Below are positions 41,789 through 50,419 of a stretch of 64,000 bases of DNA, one piece after another; position 1 is the first letter of the stretch, and the number at the start of each line of letters is the position of its first letter. Origin of the DNA: Solihabitans fulvus (GTDB lineage: Bacteria > Actinomycetota > Actinomycetes > Mycobacteriales > Pseudonocardiaceae); the NCBI RefSeq assembly GCF_008386585.1, contig NZ_VUOB01000067.1:1-64000 (forward strand), given 5' to 3'. The notes beneath the pieces are model-generated. The model saw nothing but the letters and a program-made list of their open reading frames with translations. It ran no database searches and had not been told where the DNA came from. A program made the position numbers and the translations under genes.

Positions 41789-42696
41789 GACGCCGCTCCT
41801 GGCTGGGGACTGGTGTCGGGGAAGGTCGGGTGACCGGGTGGAAGCGGCGCGGACCGGACACCGTTGACCGACACCGGGCCGCCCGGCACACCCGGCACCG
41901 CCCGCAAGACCGGCACCGGCCGGTGGGGGACTGGCGCTTGGTGCGGCAGTGCGCGTGGCGGTGCCTGCTGTGCCGCCAACACTGTCGCGACCTTGTGGGC
42001 GAGCTGGCCCAGCGGCGAGTGCGCGGGTCCGCCGCGGCCCCGCCGAAGCGAGTGGGGGCGCCCGCACAGCACGGCGGCGCCGCGAGGGTCATTCGGTACC
42101 CGGCCCAGCGGGGGCACGCCCAGCTCGCGGGCGACCTCGGCCAGGGAATAGCCGTCGCCGACCAGCAGCATCACCGGGTGTGGCGACCACCGGCCGATCG
42201 CCGGCAACCGGCGTGGCAGGTGCGCGAGGTCGTCCGCGTGCGCACCGGTCAGCAAGACCATCGCGTCCGCGGCGCGCACGATCGGCAACGCCGGGGACCC
42301 GGTGTCGATACGTCCGCAGTCCACGATCAGCACCGCGTCGGGCACGTTCCCTGCCGTCCGCAGGACGCCTGCCCCGGCGGCGGGGTCGGGGGTCAGGGCG
42401 GACAACGCGCCTCGCGCCCGGTCAGCGTCCGGGGGTGCGGTGACCACGGGCAGCCCGCCGGGCAGGGCCTGGGCGTGCTGCCACACCAGCGCCGGGTCCG
42501 CGCTGCGGCGAGCCGCCGCGGCCAGGCTCAGCAGCCCTGGCGTGGATTCCAGCGAGAACCGCGCTGCGAGGTCACCACCGGAGGTATCGGCCTCGACCAG
42601 CACCGGGCGACCCGGTGCCGGCCACCGCGCGGCCAGCGCCGTCGCGAAGGTGGTCACTCCCGGCGAGCCCTTCACCGACACGACCGCGACCAACAT
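41785..42696 (-). CDS. tadZ: TadZ/CpaE-like ParA-type ATPase
   Basis: The 303-residue protein has the deviant P-loop KGSPGVTT at residues 9-16 (MLVAVVSVKGSPGVTTFATA), VEADTSGGDLAARF and VLIVDCGRIDTGSP, all from the MinD/ParA family. The C-terminal 80 residues are Pro-rich. TadZ proteins place the pilus machine at the cell pole; in mycelial bacteria this could be the tip. It begins where the CpaB gene ends. Confidence 0.75.
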   Translation of the reverse strand: MLVAVVSVKGSPGVTTFATALAARWPAPGRPVLVEADTSGGDLAARFSLESTPGLLSLAAAARRSADPALVWQHAQALPGGLPVVTAPPDADRARGALSALTPDPAAGAGVLRTAGNVPDAVLIVDCGRIDTGSPALPIVRAADAMVLLTGAHADDLAHLPRRLPAIGRWSPHPVMLLVGDGYSLAEVARELGVPPLGRVPNDPRGAAVLCGRPHSLRRGRGGPAHSPLGQLAHKVATVLAAQQAPPRALPHQAPVPHRPVPVLRAVPGVPGGPVSVNGVRSAPLPPGHPTFPDTSPQPGAAS

Positions 42697-43412
42697 CAGC
42701 GACCACCTCCCGAGACCATCACCACGGACAACTGCCCCGCCGGCACGGCGGCGATCTGGCGGGCGGCGGCCTCACCCAGCTCGACCGAGATCACCGTGGT
42801 CTGTTGGTTGGGCGGCGAGGTCACGCTGGTGACCACCGCCGGCCACACCGTCGAGGCGTCCGGCGTCGGCGGGTTCGCCACCGCGGCGCCTGCCTGGCCG
42901 GGCACGAACACCACCGAGACGTGCGAGCCGGGCGCGACCTCGGGCGGGAACTGCCCGGACTTCAGCGGCAACGCCGCAAGCGCCTGGCCCGCCGAGGGGA
43001 AACCGCCCGAGCCCACCGCGTCCGGGGTGAGCAGCGCACCGGCGTACAGGCTCGTGGACATCGTCTTGCCGACCACCCTGGCCGCTTGACTGGCGTCTAC
43101 AACGGACACACCGGGATCGACGGCGACGTTGACCTGCTTGAGATCCTGCGCGGTCAGCACCTGCCCGACCGACACGGACTGGGCCAACGCCAGCACGGGC
43201 TCCCGGTTGCCGGAGTTCCGCGACACCACCAGGAACACCGCCGCGCACACCAGCACGAGCAACACGCCCAGCAGCAGGTGTGGCAGGCTGCGCCGTCGGC
43301 CGCCGCCGCGCAGCCGAGAGGCGGGCGGCTTCTTGCCGTCGGAGACCCACGGGCCGCCGGTTGAGCCCAGTGGCCGGCTCGTGTCCGGCTGGGTCGTGAT
43401 GTTGGTGCTCAC
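42696..43412 (-). CDS. CpaB/RcpC-like SAF-domain protein
   Basis: The 238-residue product is read from GTG 43412, which has GGAGGT 6 nt upstream; an ATG six codons earlier would swallow that site. The basic leader precedes a single membrane helix (LPHLLLGVLLVLVCAAVFLV), then an SAF domain (VSVGQVLTAQDLKQVNVAVD) and GSHVSVVFVP. RcpC/CpaB proteins work on the outer side of the membrane and may touch the wall in Gram-positives. Confidence 0.75.
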   Translation of the reverse strand: MSTNITTQPDTSRPLGSTGGPWVSDGKKPPASRLRGGGRRRSLPHLLLGVLLVLVCAAVFLVVSRNSGNREPVLALAQSVSVGQVLTAQDLKQVNVAVDPGVSVVDASQAARVVGKTMSTSLYAGALLTPDAVGSGGFPSAGQALAALPLKSGQFPPEVAPGSHVSVVFVPGQAGAAVANPPTPDASTVWPAVVTSVTSPPNQQTTVISVELGEAAARQIAAVPAGQLSVVMVSGGGR

Positions 43413-43527
43413 GCCGGTACCTCCAGGCATGGGTCTGCTACGCCGCGTCGCCAGGTGGTGATCGGCGAGCGGAGGATTGTGGTGCTGGTGTTTGTTGTTG
43501 TGTTGCGGTCGGACTGCCCGGTGGGGG

Positions 43528-44568
43528 TCAGCCGCCGTTGTTGAGGGCTTGGGATTCGGCGACCCGGAAGGCCGCGTTGCCGTTCGTGGTCAGGTCCGGG
43601 AACACCCCGCCCTGGCCCGCGCCCGCCCACGTGACGGTCCAATGCACGGTCGCCGTCACGGGGAACACTTGTCCCGCTTGGCTTGCCGAGGACGTCCGGT
43701 AGGTGTGACCACAGTCGGGAGAGGACGCTGTCGGCGCGGTTCCAGGGTGGAACGGGGTGCCCGCGCCGGTGCAGGTGACCGTGCTGCCGTCACCCATCGA
43801 CCACGTCACGGACGTCGGTGTCGCGGTCGCCGTCACCGACACGCCGGGGACGGTGGCGGTCGCGGAGACCGGTCCCCAGCCGCTGGACAGCCACATCCAG
43901 GTCGGGAGGTTGACCAGTTGCTCGCCCGCGGGGTTCGCCGCGATCGACGGCGTGGGGAACCGCAACTGGTTGCGCGCTATCTGCGCCAATTGTGCCGGGG
44001 ACTGCAGCGGCGGGGCACCGGGTGCGGGTTGTCCGTTGGCGATCCAGACTGGCGGGTGATAGAGCCCATCGGTGATACCTGCGGTGGCGCACTTCCAGAG
44101 ATACCAAGAGCCTTGCTGTCCCGGAGCCGGTCCGGCGGCTGGTTGTGCTGAAAGGTCGACGTTCGCTACCGGGCGCGTGAACGCGACCAACTGGACGGTG
44201 GTGCCGCCGGAGGGCGACGGTCGGTGGTATGCGGCTGTGGTCGCGCCGGCAGGTGGCTGGTATTCGCTGGGCACGTAGGAGCAACTCGCCAGATTCGAGC
44301 TGCCACCGATGATCGTGTCGCCGCCACTGTTTCCGCCGGTGCCGCTTCCGTTGTTGCCCGAGCCGTCGTGGCTGGGCTGCTGATCGCCGCCTTCGTGACC
44401 GCCATCTTGGTTCCCACCGTTGCCGCCCGAGCCCGCTCCGAGTTGACAGTCCGGCGTGGGACTCTGGCCGCAGGTCACGTTTCCCCAGCCGTTGGCGAAG
44501 GCGGGAGCCGCGCCCGCCAACGCGAGCACGACCGCAGCACCAGCGACTACTGACGCGCGCCTCAACAT
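43528..44568 (-). CDS. Secreted protein with PKD-like region
   Basis: The 346-residue product starts MLRRASVVAGAAVVLALAGA with a cleavage site near AFA-NGWG. A Gly/Asn/Ser-rich stretch of about 60 residues follows, then a mixed domain (YLWKCATAGITDGLYHPPVW, LPTWMWLSSGWGPVSATATV). The C-terminal part reads like a PKD fold (VTWSMGDGSTVTCTGAGTPF, then CGHTYRTSSA). Four Cys could form disulphides. It lies between a lipoprotein gene and CpaB, so it may be an accessory surface or tip protein. Confidence 0.6.
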   Translation of the reverse strand: MLRRASVVAGAAVVLALAGAAPAFANGWGNVTCGQSPTPDCQLGAGSGGNGGNQDGGHEGGDQQPSHDGSGNNGSGTGGNSGGDTIIGGSSNLASCSYVPSEYQPPAGATTAAYHRPSPSGGTTVQLVAFTRPVANVDLSAQPAAGPAPGQQGSWYLWKCATAGITDGLYHPPVWIANGQPAPGAPPLQSPAQLAQIARNQLRFPTPSIAANPAGEQLVNLPTWMWLSSGWGPVSATATVPGVSVTATATPTSVTWSMGDGSTVTCTGAGTPFHPGTAPTASSPDCGHTYRTSSASQAGQVFPVTATVHWTVTWAGAGQGGVFPDLTTNGNAAFRVAESQALNNGG

Positions 44569-45155
44569 GATCCGACCGCCTGGATTCCGAAGTCGGTGAC
44601 CTTCCACGAGCTGTCCGCCTGCTTCTGCACTGTTGCCTTGACGAACTGGCGCCCGCCGGGGCCGTCATTGGCTGGTTGTCCGTTGTCGGCGCGGTACTTC
44701 AGGAAATGGGTCGAGTCACCGCAGTCGTTGACGATCACCGTGACCGGGTTGGCCAGCGGATCTACTGATGCCACCGTGGGGTTGAGGACGGGCTCGCCCT
44801 TAGTTACCAGGCCGTTGTAGTGATCGGCATACATGCCGCGGCTCAATGTCGATAGCGCCAAGCCGGTGGCGTACCGGCCCAGCTTGGGCGACTGCCAGTC
44901 CGAAGTGGTCCCGGCCGCGACGAAGTCCTGCCACATTCCTCGGTAGGCGGTGAGCGCGGCCTGCTTGGCTTGGTCCACCGGGCTCATGGGCGTGGTAGGT
45001 GCCGCCGATGACGGCACCGAGGGCGTCGAGGTGGTCGGCGTCGGATCACTCGGCGTCCCCGAGCTGCACGAGGTGAGCGCGACCGCTACCGTGCTGATCA
45101 CGAACAGCGTCGTGATCCGGCTGCCCCTCGTGCCGGAGATCGGTCCCCTCGTCAC
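44562..45155 (-). CDS. Lipoprotein of the Tad locus
   Basis: The 197-residue protein has a hydrophobic signal (ITTLFVISTVAVALTSCSSG) with lipobox LTSC at about 27-30. A Thr/Pro/Ser linker follows, then a domain (AKQAALTAYRGMWQDFVAAG to WKVTDFGIQAVGSC) like the NTF2-like secreted domains of actinobacteria. It is the first gene of the leftward Tad operon, preceded by the palindromes at 45.2 kb. The ATG of the next gene lies within its last codons. Confidence 0.65.
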   Translation of the reverse strand: MTRGPISGTRGSRITTLFVISTVAVALTSCSSGTPSDPTPTTSTPSVPSSAAPTTPMSPVDQAKQAALTAYRGMWQDFVAAGTTSDWQSPKLGRYATGLALSTLSRGMYADHYNGLVTKGEPVLNPTVASVDPLANPVTVIVNDCGDSTHFLKYRADNGQPANDGPGGRQFVKATVQKQADSSWKVTDFGIQAVGSC

Positions 45156-45195
45156 AAGTCACCCCCGGTTTCAAGCGAAGATCGTCTCGAATCTT

Positions 45196-45211
45196 CGTGG
45201 TACCTACCACG
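45196..45211. promoter_or_regulatory. Short inverted repeat upstream of the Tad operon
   Basis: CGTGGTA and TACCACG flank CC, about 40 bp upstream of the lipoprotein start. It may be an operator or half of a compound site with the repeat at 45233-45266. Confidence 0.35.
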
Positions 45212-45232
45212 TCTACACCACTGCCCCCCAGT

Positions 45233-45266
45233 GACTTCAAAGTCTGAAAGCACTGACTTTGAAGTC
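45233..45266. promoter_or_regulatory. 12-bp inverted repeat, candidate operator between Tad operon and prepilin peptidase
   Basis: GACTTCAAAGTC (45233-45244) and GACTTTGAAGTC (45255-45266) are perfect reverse complements across a 10-nt spacer. Each arm is itself nearly palindromic, so the site could bind two dimers. It is in the 300-bp divergent gap, which holds no gene. Its AT content stands out, as expected of a bound site. Confidence 0.6.
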
Positions 45267-45455
45267 GGAATGGACCCACCTGTGGCAGATTCACCCTTTC
45301 GGGCGAATCATGTCACTATCCGAGTTTGCGATGAGGGACTCTGGTAGCGGGACCTGCGGCTTCTTGGGGGTGAAACGAGGACGCGACCGGCGGATTCTTG
45401 GGGGCGATGTGATGTCAGCTCGACTACCGAACGTCGCCCATGGCGGTGCGGGCTG

Positions 45456-46097
45456 ATGTCCGCCGTGTTCATCGCCTCGTGGACGGCTGCCGGAATCTTC
45501 GTTGGCGTGGTGCTGGCGGCCTATCTCCGACGGCTGCTCACGTCGGCACCGACTGGAGTGCTTGCGGCGAAGTGCGCGGCCCCGCTGCTGACCGCGTTCG
45601 CGTTCGGCGTGCTGGCCTGGCGCTTCGGTCACCAGTTCGACCTGCTGCCCTACAGCGTGCTCGCCGCCTTCGGTGTCGCGCTCGGCTTGGTTGACCTCAT
45701 CGAGCAGCGGCTGCCCAGTGTGCTCATCTACTCCGGGACCGTCCTCGTCGGCGCCTTGCTGGCGACCTCGGCGATCCTGTACTCCCGCGGACCGGACTTC
45801 CTGCGCGCACTCGCCGGCATGGCGATCCTCGCGGCGTTCTACCTCATCCTCGCGCTGGCCTCCAGAGGAGGACTGGGCGCGGGCGACCTCAAGCTCGGGG
45901 GTCTCCTGGGGCTGGCCATGGCGTGGCAGGGTTGGCCGACCCTACTGGCAGGCACCCTGGTTGGTTGGCTTCTGGCAGCGCTTGTTCGGATCGTGCTGCG
46001 GGCAGGTGGACGCGTGGCACGAGACGTGAGCATGCCGCTCGGCCCGTACCTCTTCGCGGGTGCCTTCGTCGCGGTCTGCATCAGCCCCATGCCCTGA
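45456..46097 (+). CDS. Prepilin peptidase (A24 family, TadV/CpaA-like)
   Basis: The 213-residue polytopic protein has the two aspartates of type IV prepilin peptidases: LVDLIEQRLPSVL at about 74-86 and GAGDLKLGGLLGL near 137. There are six or seven membrane spans. It would cut the Flp and TadE-like prepilins encoded by the opposite operon. Short size and lack of the N-methylation domain fit the Tad type. Confidence 0.8.
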   Translation: MSAVFIASWTAAGIFVGVVLAAYLRRLLTSAPTGVLAAKCAAPLLTAFAFGVLAWRFGHQFDLLPYSVLAAFGVALGLVDLIEQRLPSVLIYSGTVLVGALLATSAILYSRGPDFLRALAGMAILAAFYLILALASRGGLGAGDLKLGGLLGLAMAWQGWPTLLAGTLVGWLLAALVRIVLRAGGRVARDVSMPLGPYLFAGAFVAVCISPMP

Positions 46098-46218
46098 CGG
46101 TCAGCGAGACGCGCGTACGACTCGGTCTTCGCGGCCTGCGGACCCGCGCGGAAGGCACTGTCGGATCGTGATGTCGTCGGGACCACCGCACCGCGCATCG
46201 AGGCCGTTCGACGCACGC

Positions 46219-46728
46219 CTACCTGGCTTTCGGAGACGTCATCCGGTCCAGCCCGCGCAGTTTGTGGATCAGCTCGACAGGGGTGAGCTGGCACAGCTGC
46301 GCCATGTACTCCAGCGCGGACAGGTCGAGGTGCACGTCGTGGCTGGCGCCGAGGGGGAGCTGGTCGAGTCGGTCGCGGGCCCAGCGGCGCAGCGGCAGCA
46401 GTTCGCCGTGGTCGTCGGCGGCGATGGCGGTGAGGTCGAGGCGGATGTGTCCGGGTGGCGGGTCGGTGAAGACCTTCTCGTGCACGCGTTGCAGGACCTC
46501 GTGGGCGGGCACGTTCAGGGCGTGGCAGATCTCCACGAGGCGGATCACCGAGCACTGTCTGGTGCCGAGTTCGTAGGTGGCCAGCGTCTGGAGCGAGATG
46601 CCGCTCTGGAGTCTGCGGTTGAGCTCCTTGCGGGTCCAGCCGCGTTGCTTGCGCAGCGTGCGGAGTTCGTCTCCCAGCACGCGCTGGTACGCAGCTGTGT
46701 CGATCTCCACGTCGCGTCCACCACCCAA
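46219..46728 (-). CDS. XRE-family helix-turn-helix regulator
   Basis: The 169-residue product has a helix-turn-helix at about 18-75 (LGDELRTLRKQRGWTRKELN, SLQTLATYELGTRQCSVIRL). The C-terminal domain (IRLDLTAIAADDHGELLPLR to LSALEYMAQLCQLTPVELIH) is a pattern I know from actinobacterial regulators of unknown ligand. The start may be the GTG six codons downstream. It stands alone between the peptidase and a DUF5753 gene. Confidence 0.7.
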   Translation of the reverse strand: MGGGRDVEIDTAAYQRVLGDELRTLRKQRGWTRKELNRRLQSGISLQTLATYELGTRQCSVIRLVEICHALNVPAHEVLQRVHEKVFTDPPPGHIRLDLTAIAADDHGELLPLRRWARDRLDQLPLGASHDVHLDLSALEYMAQLCQLTPVELIHKLRGLDRMTSPKAR

Positions 46729-46838
46729 TCACACTCGTGTTCTGCTGGCCGCCGGCCAGAGTTCGTCCGCACTCGTCACGCCGAGGTGTCGATGGCGTTC
46801 ACCGCGCGAGGACCTTGTCCGGTCACAGGGCTGCCTGT

Positions 46839-47732
46839 TCATGGTTCGACGCCTCGATCGAGGTGTGTGGCGTGAGCCCTATCGAGTAGCGAGATCAACT
46901 CGTTGCCTGCGACCGCGATTGACCTCAGTCGGGCGTAGATCTCTTCGTATTCCTGGACGTCTTCCGGGTTGAGGATGCGTGCGGTGCCGGTCATCGTCTC
47001 CAGGACCGCCGACGTCCGCACCGATGAGGATCCGGGGAAGCAGAACGTGGGGGTGCTGTGGAGGGTGAAGGCGAAGTCCACGAGCGCTGCGGTGATGGTT
47101 GTGGGGGCGGGAACCACTGCGAGGTCGATGTTCGGGTGCTGGGCCAGCACGCGCAGTCGATCGATCTGGGCAGCCGTGATCGCGTGGCTGCCTATGGTGG
47201 CATTCAGCGCGGATTCGTGGACCACGAATCCGAAGTGTTTGTCTTGATCGGCGAGCACGTGCTGTTGGTGTCGCAGCAGGTCGGTGGCGATGCGACTGTA
47301 GTGGCCGGTGATGCCCATCGCCGCGAGCTGGTAGTCGACGGTGCGCAACAACAGGGGCACCGTGAGGGCGGCCACGGCTCGCGTCGTGATCGCCGCACCC
47401 TGGGTGCGCCTGATCTCATCGTGGATGGGATGTGAACCACGGTGCAGCAGCACGTGATTGTTCCCGCGCGTGCGCGCCGCGTCCTGCTGAAGCCGTGTCG
47501 CGCAGTTCAGCAGCCAGTGTGTGGTCTCCTCATTGGCGTCCAGTGCGGAGGCCAGCGCGCGGGTGTCGTCGACGCTGGGCAGCAGCGTGCCTTTTTCGAT
47601 CTTGTGGACTTTGGACTGGCTGATGCCGGCTCTCCGCGCGACGTCCTGCCCGGTCAACTCGGCCGTTCCCCGCAGGTCGTGCACCGTCTCTGCCACCATC
47701 GCCTTGAGTAGCAACGACTCGATCGCGCGCAT
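46839..47732 (-). CDS. XRE + DUF5753 regulator (Scr1-type antitoxin-like)
   Basis: The 297-residue protein starts MRAIESLLLKAMVAETVHDL with AGGAGG 6 nt ahead. A helix-turn-helix (GISQSKVHKIEKGTLLPSVD) is followed by the DUF5753 region (VPLLLRTVDYQLAAMGITGH, then NIDLAVVPAPTTITAALVDF and PEDVQEYEEIYARLRSIAVA). These regulators are typical of mycelial actinomycetes and often pair with DUF397 proteins. No DUF397 gene is adjacent here. It shares its plan with the gene at 48210-49082. Confidence 0.75.
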   Translation of the reverse strand: MRAIESLLLKAMVAETVHDLRGTAELTGQDVARRAGISQSKVHKIEKGTLLPSVDDTRALASALDANEETTHWLLNCATRLQQDAARTRGNNHVLLHRGSHPIHDEIRRTQGAAITTRAVAALTVPLLLRTVDYQLAAMGITGHYSRIATDLLRHQQHVLADQDKHFGFVVHESALNATIGSHAITAAQIDRLRVLAQHPNIDLAVVPAPTTITAALVDFAFTLHSTPTFCFPGSSSVRTSAVLETMTGTARILNPEDVQEYEEIYARLRSIAVAGNELISLLDRAHATHLDRGVEP

Positions 47733-47812
47733 CGTGATCCTCCTGTTCCCGGTGCCTTGGCGTGTCGGCGCGTCAACTGGGTCGGGTGCCTTGTGCGCCC
47801 TAGGTGTCTGGG

Positions 47813-47992
47813 TCAGGTCGTCCCGGTCGACGCATCGGCGTGCTGGCGGCAGTTGGCGCGGTGGCGGCAGCGGGAGTGGTGCGGCAGGGTGATGACCGCG
47901 CTGCCGATCTGCCACAGCTGACCGGACACGTCGTGTGCCGTGTTCGCGGTGATGCCCGGCGGCCAGTCTGACGACGGGGATGACGACGTCAC
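47813..47992 (-). CDS. Small Cys/His-rich protein, last gene of the nine-gene operon
   Basis: The 59-residue product starts at GTG 47992 (VTSSSPSSDWPPGITANTAH), which overlaps the preceding stop as GTGA. It ends ITLPHHSRCRHRANCRQHADASTGTT (from residue 34), where two Cys and five His give a likely metal-binding motif. The GTGA coupling and sensible composition support it. Family unknown. Confidence 0.45.
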   Translation of the reverse strand: MTSSSPSSDWPPGITANTAHDVSGQLWQIGSAVITLPHHSRCRHRANCRQHADASTGTT

Positions 47993-48213
47993 AGGATGCC
48001 CCTCCGGCTGTGTCCGCGAGATATCGCGTCTCCTCGACGAACCAGACTATCCACGATGGACATCGGAAGCCCGAGCCGCGCGGCGACCTCCTTCAGCTCG
48101 GCGTCGGCCGCGTGGTGGGCGGCAAGGATATGGGAGAGCAGTCCTGCGCGCCGGATCCGGCGAAAGCGCCACCAGACCCACAGGCGGGCAGGCAGGAATC
48201 GTGACGCGCTCAT
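47989..48213 (-). CDS. Small basic protein with helix-turn-helix-like stretch
   Basis: The 74-residue product overlaps the DUF5753 gene by ATGA. The first 22 residues are basic and aromatic (FLPARLWVWWRFRRIRRAG). Residues 35-62 (AELKEVAARLGLPMSIVDSL) could form a helix-turn-helix. Function unknown; position in a tightly overlapped operon is its main support. Confidence 0.5.
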   Translation of the reverse strand: MSASRFLPARLWVWWRFRRIRRAGLLSHILAAHHAADAELKEVAARLGLPMSIVDSLVRRGDAISRGHSRRGIL

Positions 48214-49082
48214 GGTGTTCCTCCTGTCAGCGTCTCGGCGTAGCGGGCGTGCGCCTGGTCCAGCAGCGGTCGCAGCCGCGCGCCGCCGACGGTCAGCCGC
48301 GCCAGGGCGTCGTAGATCTCCTGGTATGCCTGGATGTCCATCGTGTCGATGATGTGTGCGGTGCCGGTCAGCAGCTCCACGACGACCTCCTGGCGCACTC
48401 CTTGGGCCGGGAGGTCATAGACGGAGAACGGGTGTTCCAGGGGCGTCGCGACCGGGGTTGCGGTGGGGATCACGGCGATGCTGATGTTCGGGTGCCCGGC
48501 CAGCGTCCGCAGGCGGTGAATCTGGCCGGTCATGGTCCGGGCGTCGCGGACGGTGAAGTCGAGCACGGCGGCGGGAAGCACGAACTCGAAGCGCCGGTCG
48601 GGGTCTTCAAGAAGGCGTTGCCGATGGCGCAGCGAGGTCAGGGCGGCCCTGCGGTGCGGGGCCGGAAGGTCTGGCTCCTGGAGGGCCTCGTGGTAGGTGT
48701 CGGTGCGCAGCAGGTCGGGTACCAGCAGCGTGGCCACGGTTCGGGTGGTGGTCGCGTCGGCGGCGGCGCGGGCGATAGCCCTGTGGTGGCGGTCGGGCCC
48801 TCGGTGGAGCACGACCACGCGAGCCGCCGCGTCGGCGCGCAGCGCCGCGATGGTCTCCAGCAGCCATCCGGTGGTCTTCTCGTCGGCGCCCAGCGCCTGG
48901 GCGAGCACGGCGACGTCGTCGATGGCGGGAAGCAGCTTCCCGTTCTCGATCTTGGAGACCTTCGACTGGCTCATCCCGGTCGCAGCCGCTACCGCCGGAC
49001 TGGTCAACGTGGCCTGCGAGCGCAGGCGTTGTAGTGCCTGGGTCAGCATGTCGTGCAGCCGCAGTGACTGGGTGGTGCGCAC
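48210..49082 (-). CDS. XRE + DUF5753 regulator in the nine-gene operon
   Basis: The 290-residue product has its helix-turn-helix at about 25-60 (TGMSQSKVSKIENGKLLPAI). The DUF5753 part follows (LVPDLLRTDTYHEALQEPDL, NISIAVIPTATPVATPLEHP, DIQAYQEIYDALARL). It starts 3 nt after the HTH gene upstream. It is a likely autoregulator of this operon and is related to the genes at 46.8 and 51.5 kb. Confidence 0.75.
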   Translation of the reverse strand: MRTTQSLRLHDMLTQALQRLRSQATLTSPAVAAATGMSQSKVSKIENGKLLPAIDDVAVLAQALGADEKTTGWLLETIAALRADAAARVVVLHRGPDRHHRAIARAAADATTTRTVATLLVPDLLRTDTYHEALQEPDLPAPHRRAALTSLRHRQRLLEDPDRRFEFVLPAAVLDFTVRDARTMTGQIHRLRTLAGHPNISIAVIPTATPVATPLEHPFSVYDLPAQGVRQEVVVELLTGTAHIIDTMDIQAYQEIYDALARLTVGGARLRPLLDQAHARYAETLTGGTP

Positions 49083-49084
49083 GG

Positions 49085-49606
49085 TCAGCTCCTCCTGCTC
49101 TCTGGGGCGCGCGGGGACCGGCCCCGGGGACGCACCGTGACCCCGGCCGCGCGCAGACCGTGCCGGATTCGCTGGCTGCTCATGCCGGTCAGTTCGGTGA
49201 GCACCTGGATGGTCGCGCCGTGCCGGTAGAGCTCGATCACCTCAGGTGCGGGCGTGTAGGTCTGGCGGCGGCGTGGGCGCCACACACTTGTGCTGTCGAT
49301 CACTCTCGCGACGTGACGCGGGTGCAGGCCGGTTTCCGACGCGAGTTGGGTCACCGACTCGCCTCCGCCGCTCCGCGCGGCCAGCACCGCCGTGAGGTCG
49401 AGGTCAGTCCATCCCAGGTAGGGCGAGCCCTCGCTCCGCACACCGGCCTCGGACAGCAGGCGGCGTGCCATGCTGGGCCGCAGACCGGTCTGGGCGGCGA
49501 ACCGCGCGAAGGACAGACCGCTGGTGGTCCACCTCAAGGCCAGCCTGTGCGCGACGTCGTGACGGACTCGTCCGCGCAGCCGCCCCACCGGCTCGGTCGG
49601 GTTCAC
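49085..49606 (-). CDS. Multi-helix-turn-helix DNA-binding protein
   Basis: The 173-residue product starts from GTG 49606 (GTGA overlap). Three HTH-like units can be seen: FARFAAQTGLRPSMARRLLS, VTQLASETGLHPRHVARVID and IQVLTELTGMSSQRIRHGLR. The units sit about 50-60 residues apart, which suggests recognition of an extended site, as in recombination directionality factors or Lsr2-like organisers. No enzyme motif. Confidence 0.6.
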   Translation of the reverse strand: MNPTEPVGRLRGRVRHDVAHRLALRWTTSGLSFARFAAQTGLRPSMARRLLSEAGVRSEGSPYLGWTDLDLTAVLAARSGGGESVTQLASETGLHPRHVARVIDSTSVWRPRRRQTYTPAPEVIELYRHGATIQVLTELTGMSSQRIRHGLRAAGVTVRPRGRSPRAPESRRS

Positions 49607-49905
49607 GAGGTCACCTCGCCGGGGTCCGACGCTTCCGCATCGGACTTCACCACCCGTCCCTGGACGGTCGGGTGGTCGAGCAGGTCGGCCGCGCCCAGGT
49701 AGATGGTGCCCAACTCGATCAGCCTCCCGCCGACCTTGCGGTAACGCTCGACGAGCTCGTGGTCGGTGATGTTGCCGAGCATCCCGACCAGGTCTTCGCT
49801 CAGCGCCGCAGCGGCTGCGGGCTCGTCGCGCGCGACGTCTTCGGCCAGGCGCTGCAACAACCACCGCAGGGACGCGTGGGTGTCGTGGTTGTCGGGCCAG
49901 GTCAT
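49603..49905 (-). CDS. Hypothetical protein
   Basis: The 100-residue helical protein (LRWLLQRLAEDVARDEPAAA, LVERYRKVGGRLIELGTIYL) has no signal or membrane segment. It overlaps both neighbours by ATGA/GTGA. No family recognised. Confidence 0.55.
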   Translation of the reverse strand: MTWPDNHDTHASLRWLLQRLAEDVARDEPAAAAALSEDLVGMLGNITDHELVERYRKVGGRLIELGTIYLGAADLLDHPTVQGRVVKSDAEASDPGEVTS

Positions 49906-50153
49906 GACGCGCCGCCGTCCGGTGACGGCTTGTCGCACAGGGCCAGGTGTTCCATCGAGCCGTCCTCGTGGTGCACGACAACGGTTCCGTCGGCATCGAG
50001 CGCACGGAAGACGAGGTCGCCGAGGCTGATCAGCAGCCATGTCGCCTCGGTGACGGTCACGCGCATGCGGTCGGCTGCGTTGTCCAGCGCGGCGGCCGAG
50101 GCAGCGTCGATGTCTACGTTCAGCCCGCGAGGCGGGGGCGTGGGGCTGGTCAC
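49902..50153 (-). CDS. Hypothetical protein
   Basis: The 83-residue product starts at GTG 50153 in a GTGA overlap. Its helical core (ASAAALDNAADRMRVTVTEA) is followed by a beta-rich part (LVFRALDADGTVVVHHEDGS). No family recognised. Confidence 0.5.
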   Translation of the reverse strand: MTSPTPPPRGLNVDIDAASAAALDNAADRMRVTVTEATWLLISLGDLVFRALDADGTVVVHHEDGSMEHLALCDKPSPDGGAS

Positions 50154-50419
50154 GACGCCAACTCCACGCATGCTTGGGAGGATGTGGATCGTTCGACAAA
50201 CGGGTTGTGGGGGATGCCTTCCGCGTCGCGCCAGGCATTGTCACAGCGCCAGCACGTCCTCCAACATCCAGCGACCTTGGACCACCGTGCCGGCACCCGG
50301 GGAATCTCTCTGCGGCACAAGGTGATCCCATGAGTGTTGGGCTCGATGGCGTTGTCGATCGCGTGGCGTCGACCGTCGAAGGGCAGCCACCGGAACCGGC
50401 GACCCTCGGCCGTGATCAC
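50150..50419 (-). CDS. Small Cys-rich protein with probable zinc site
   Basis: The 89-residue product starts at GTG 50419 (GTGA overlap). It reads ITAEGRRFRWLPFDGRRHAI, then LCRREIPRVP and KVAGCWRTCWRCDNAWRDAE. The four Cys and nearby His form a zinc-ribbon-like pattern that I associate with short actinobacterial proteins encoded with XRE regulators. Function unknown. Confidence 0.5.
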   Translation of the reverse strand: MITAEGRRFRWLPFDGRRHAIDNAIEPNTHGITLCRREIPRVPARWSKVAGCWRTCWRCDNAWRDAEGIPHNPFVERSTSSQACVELAS

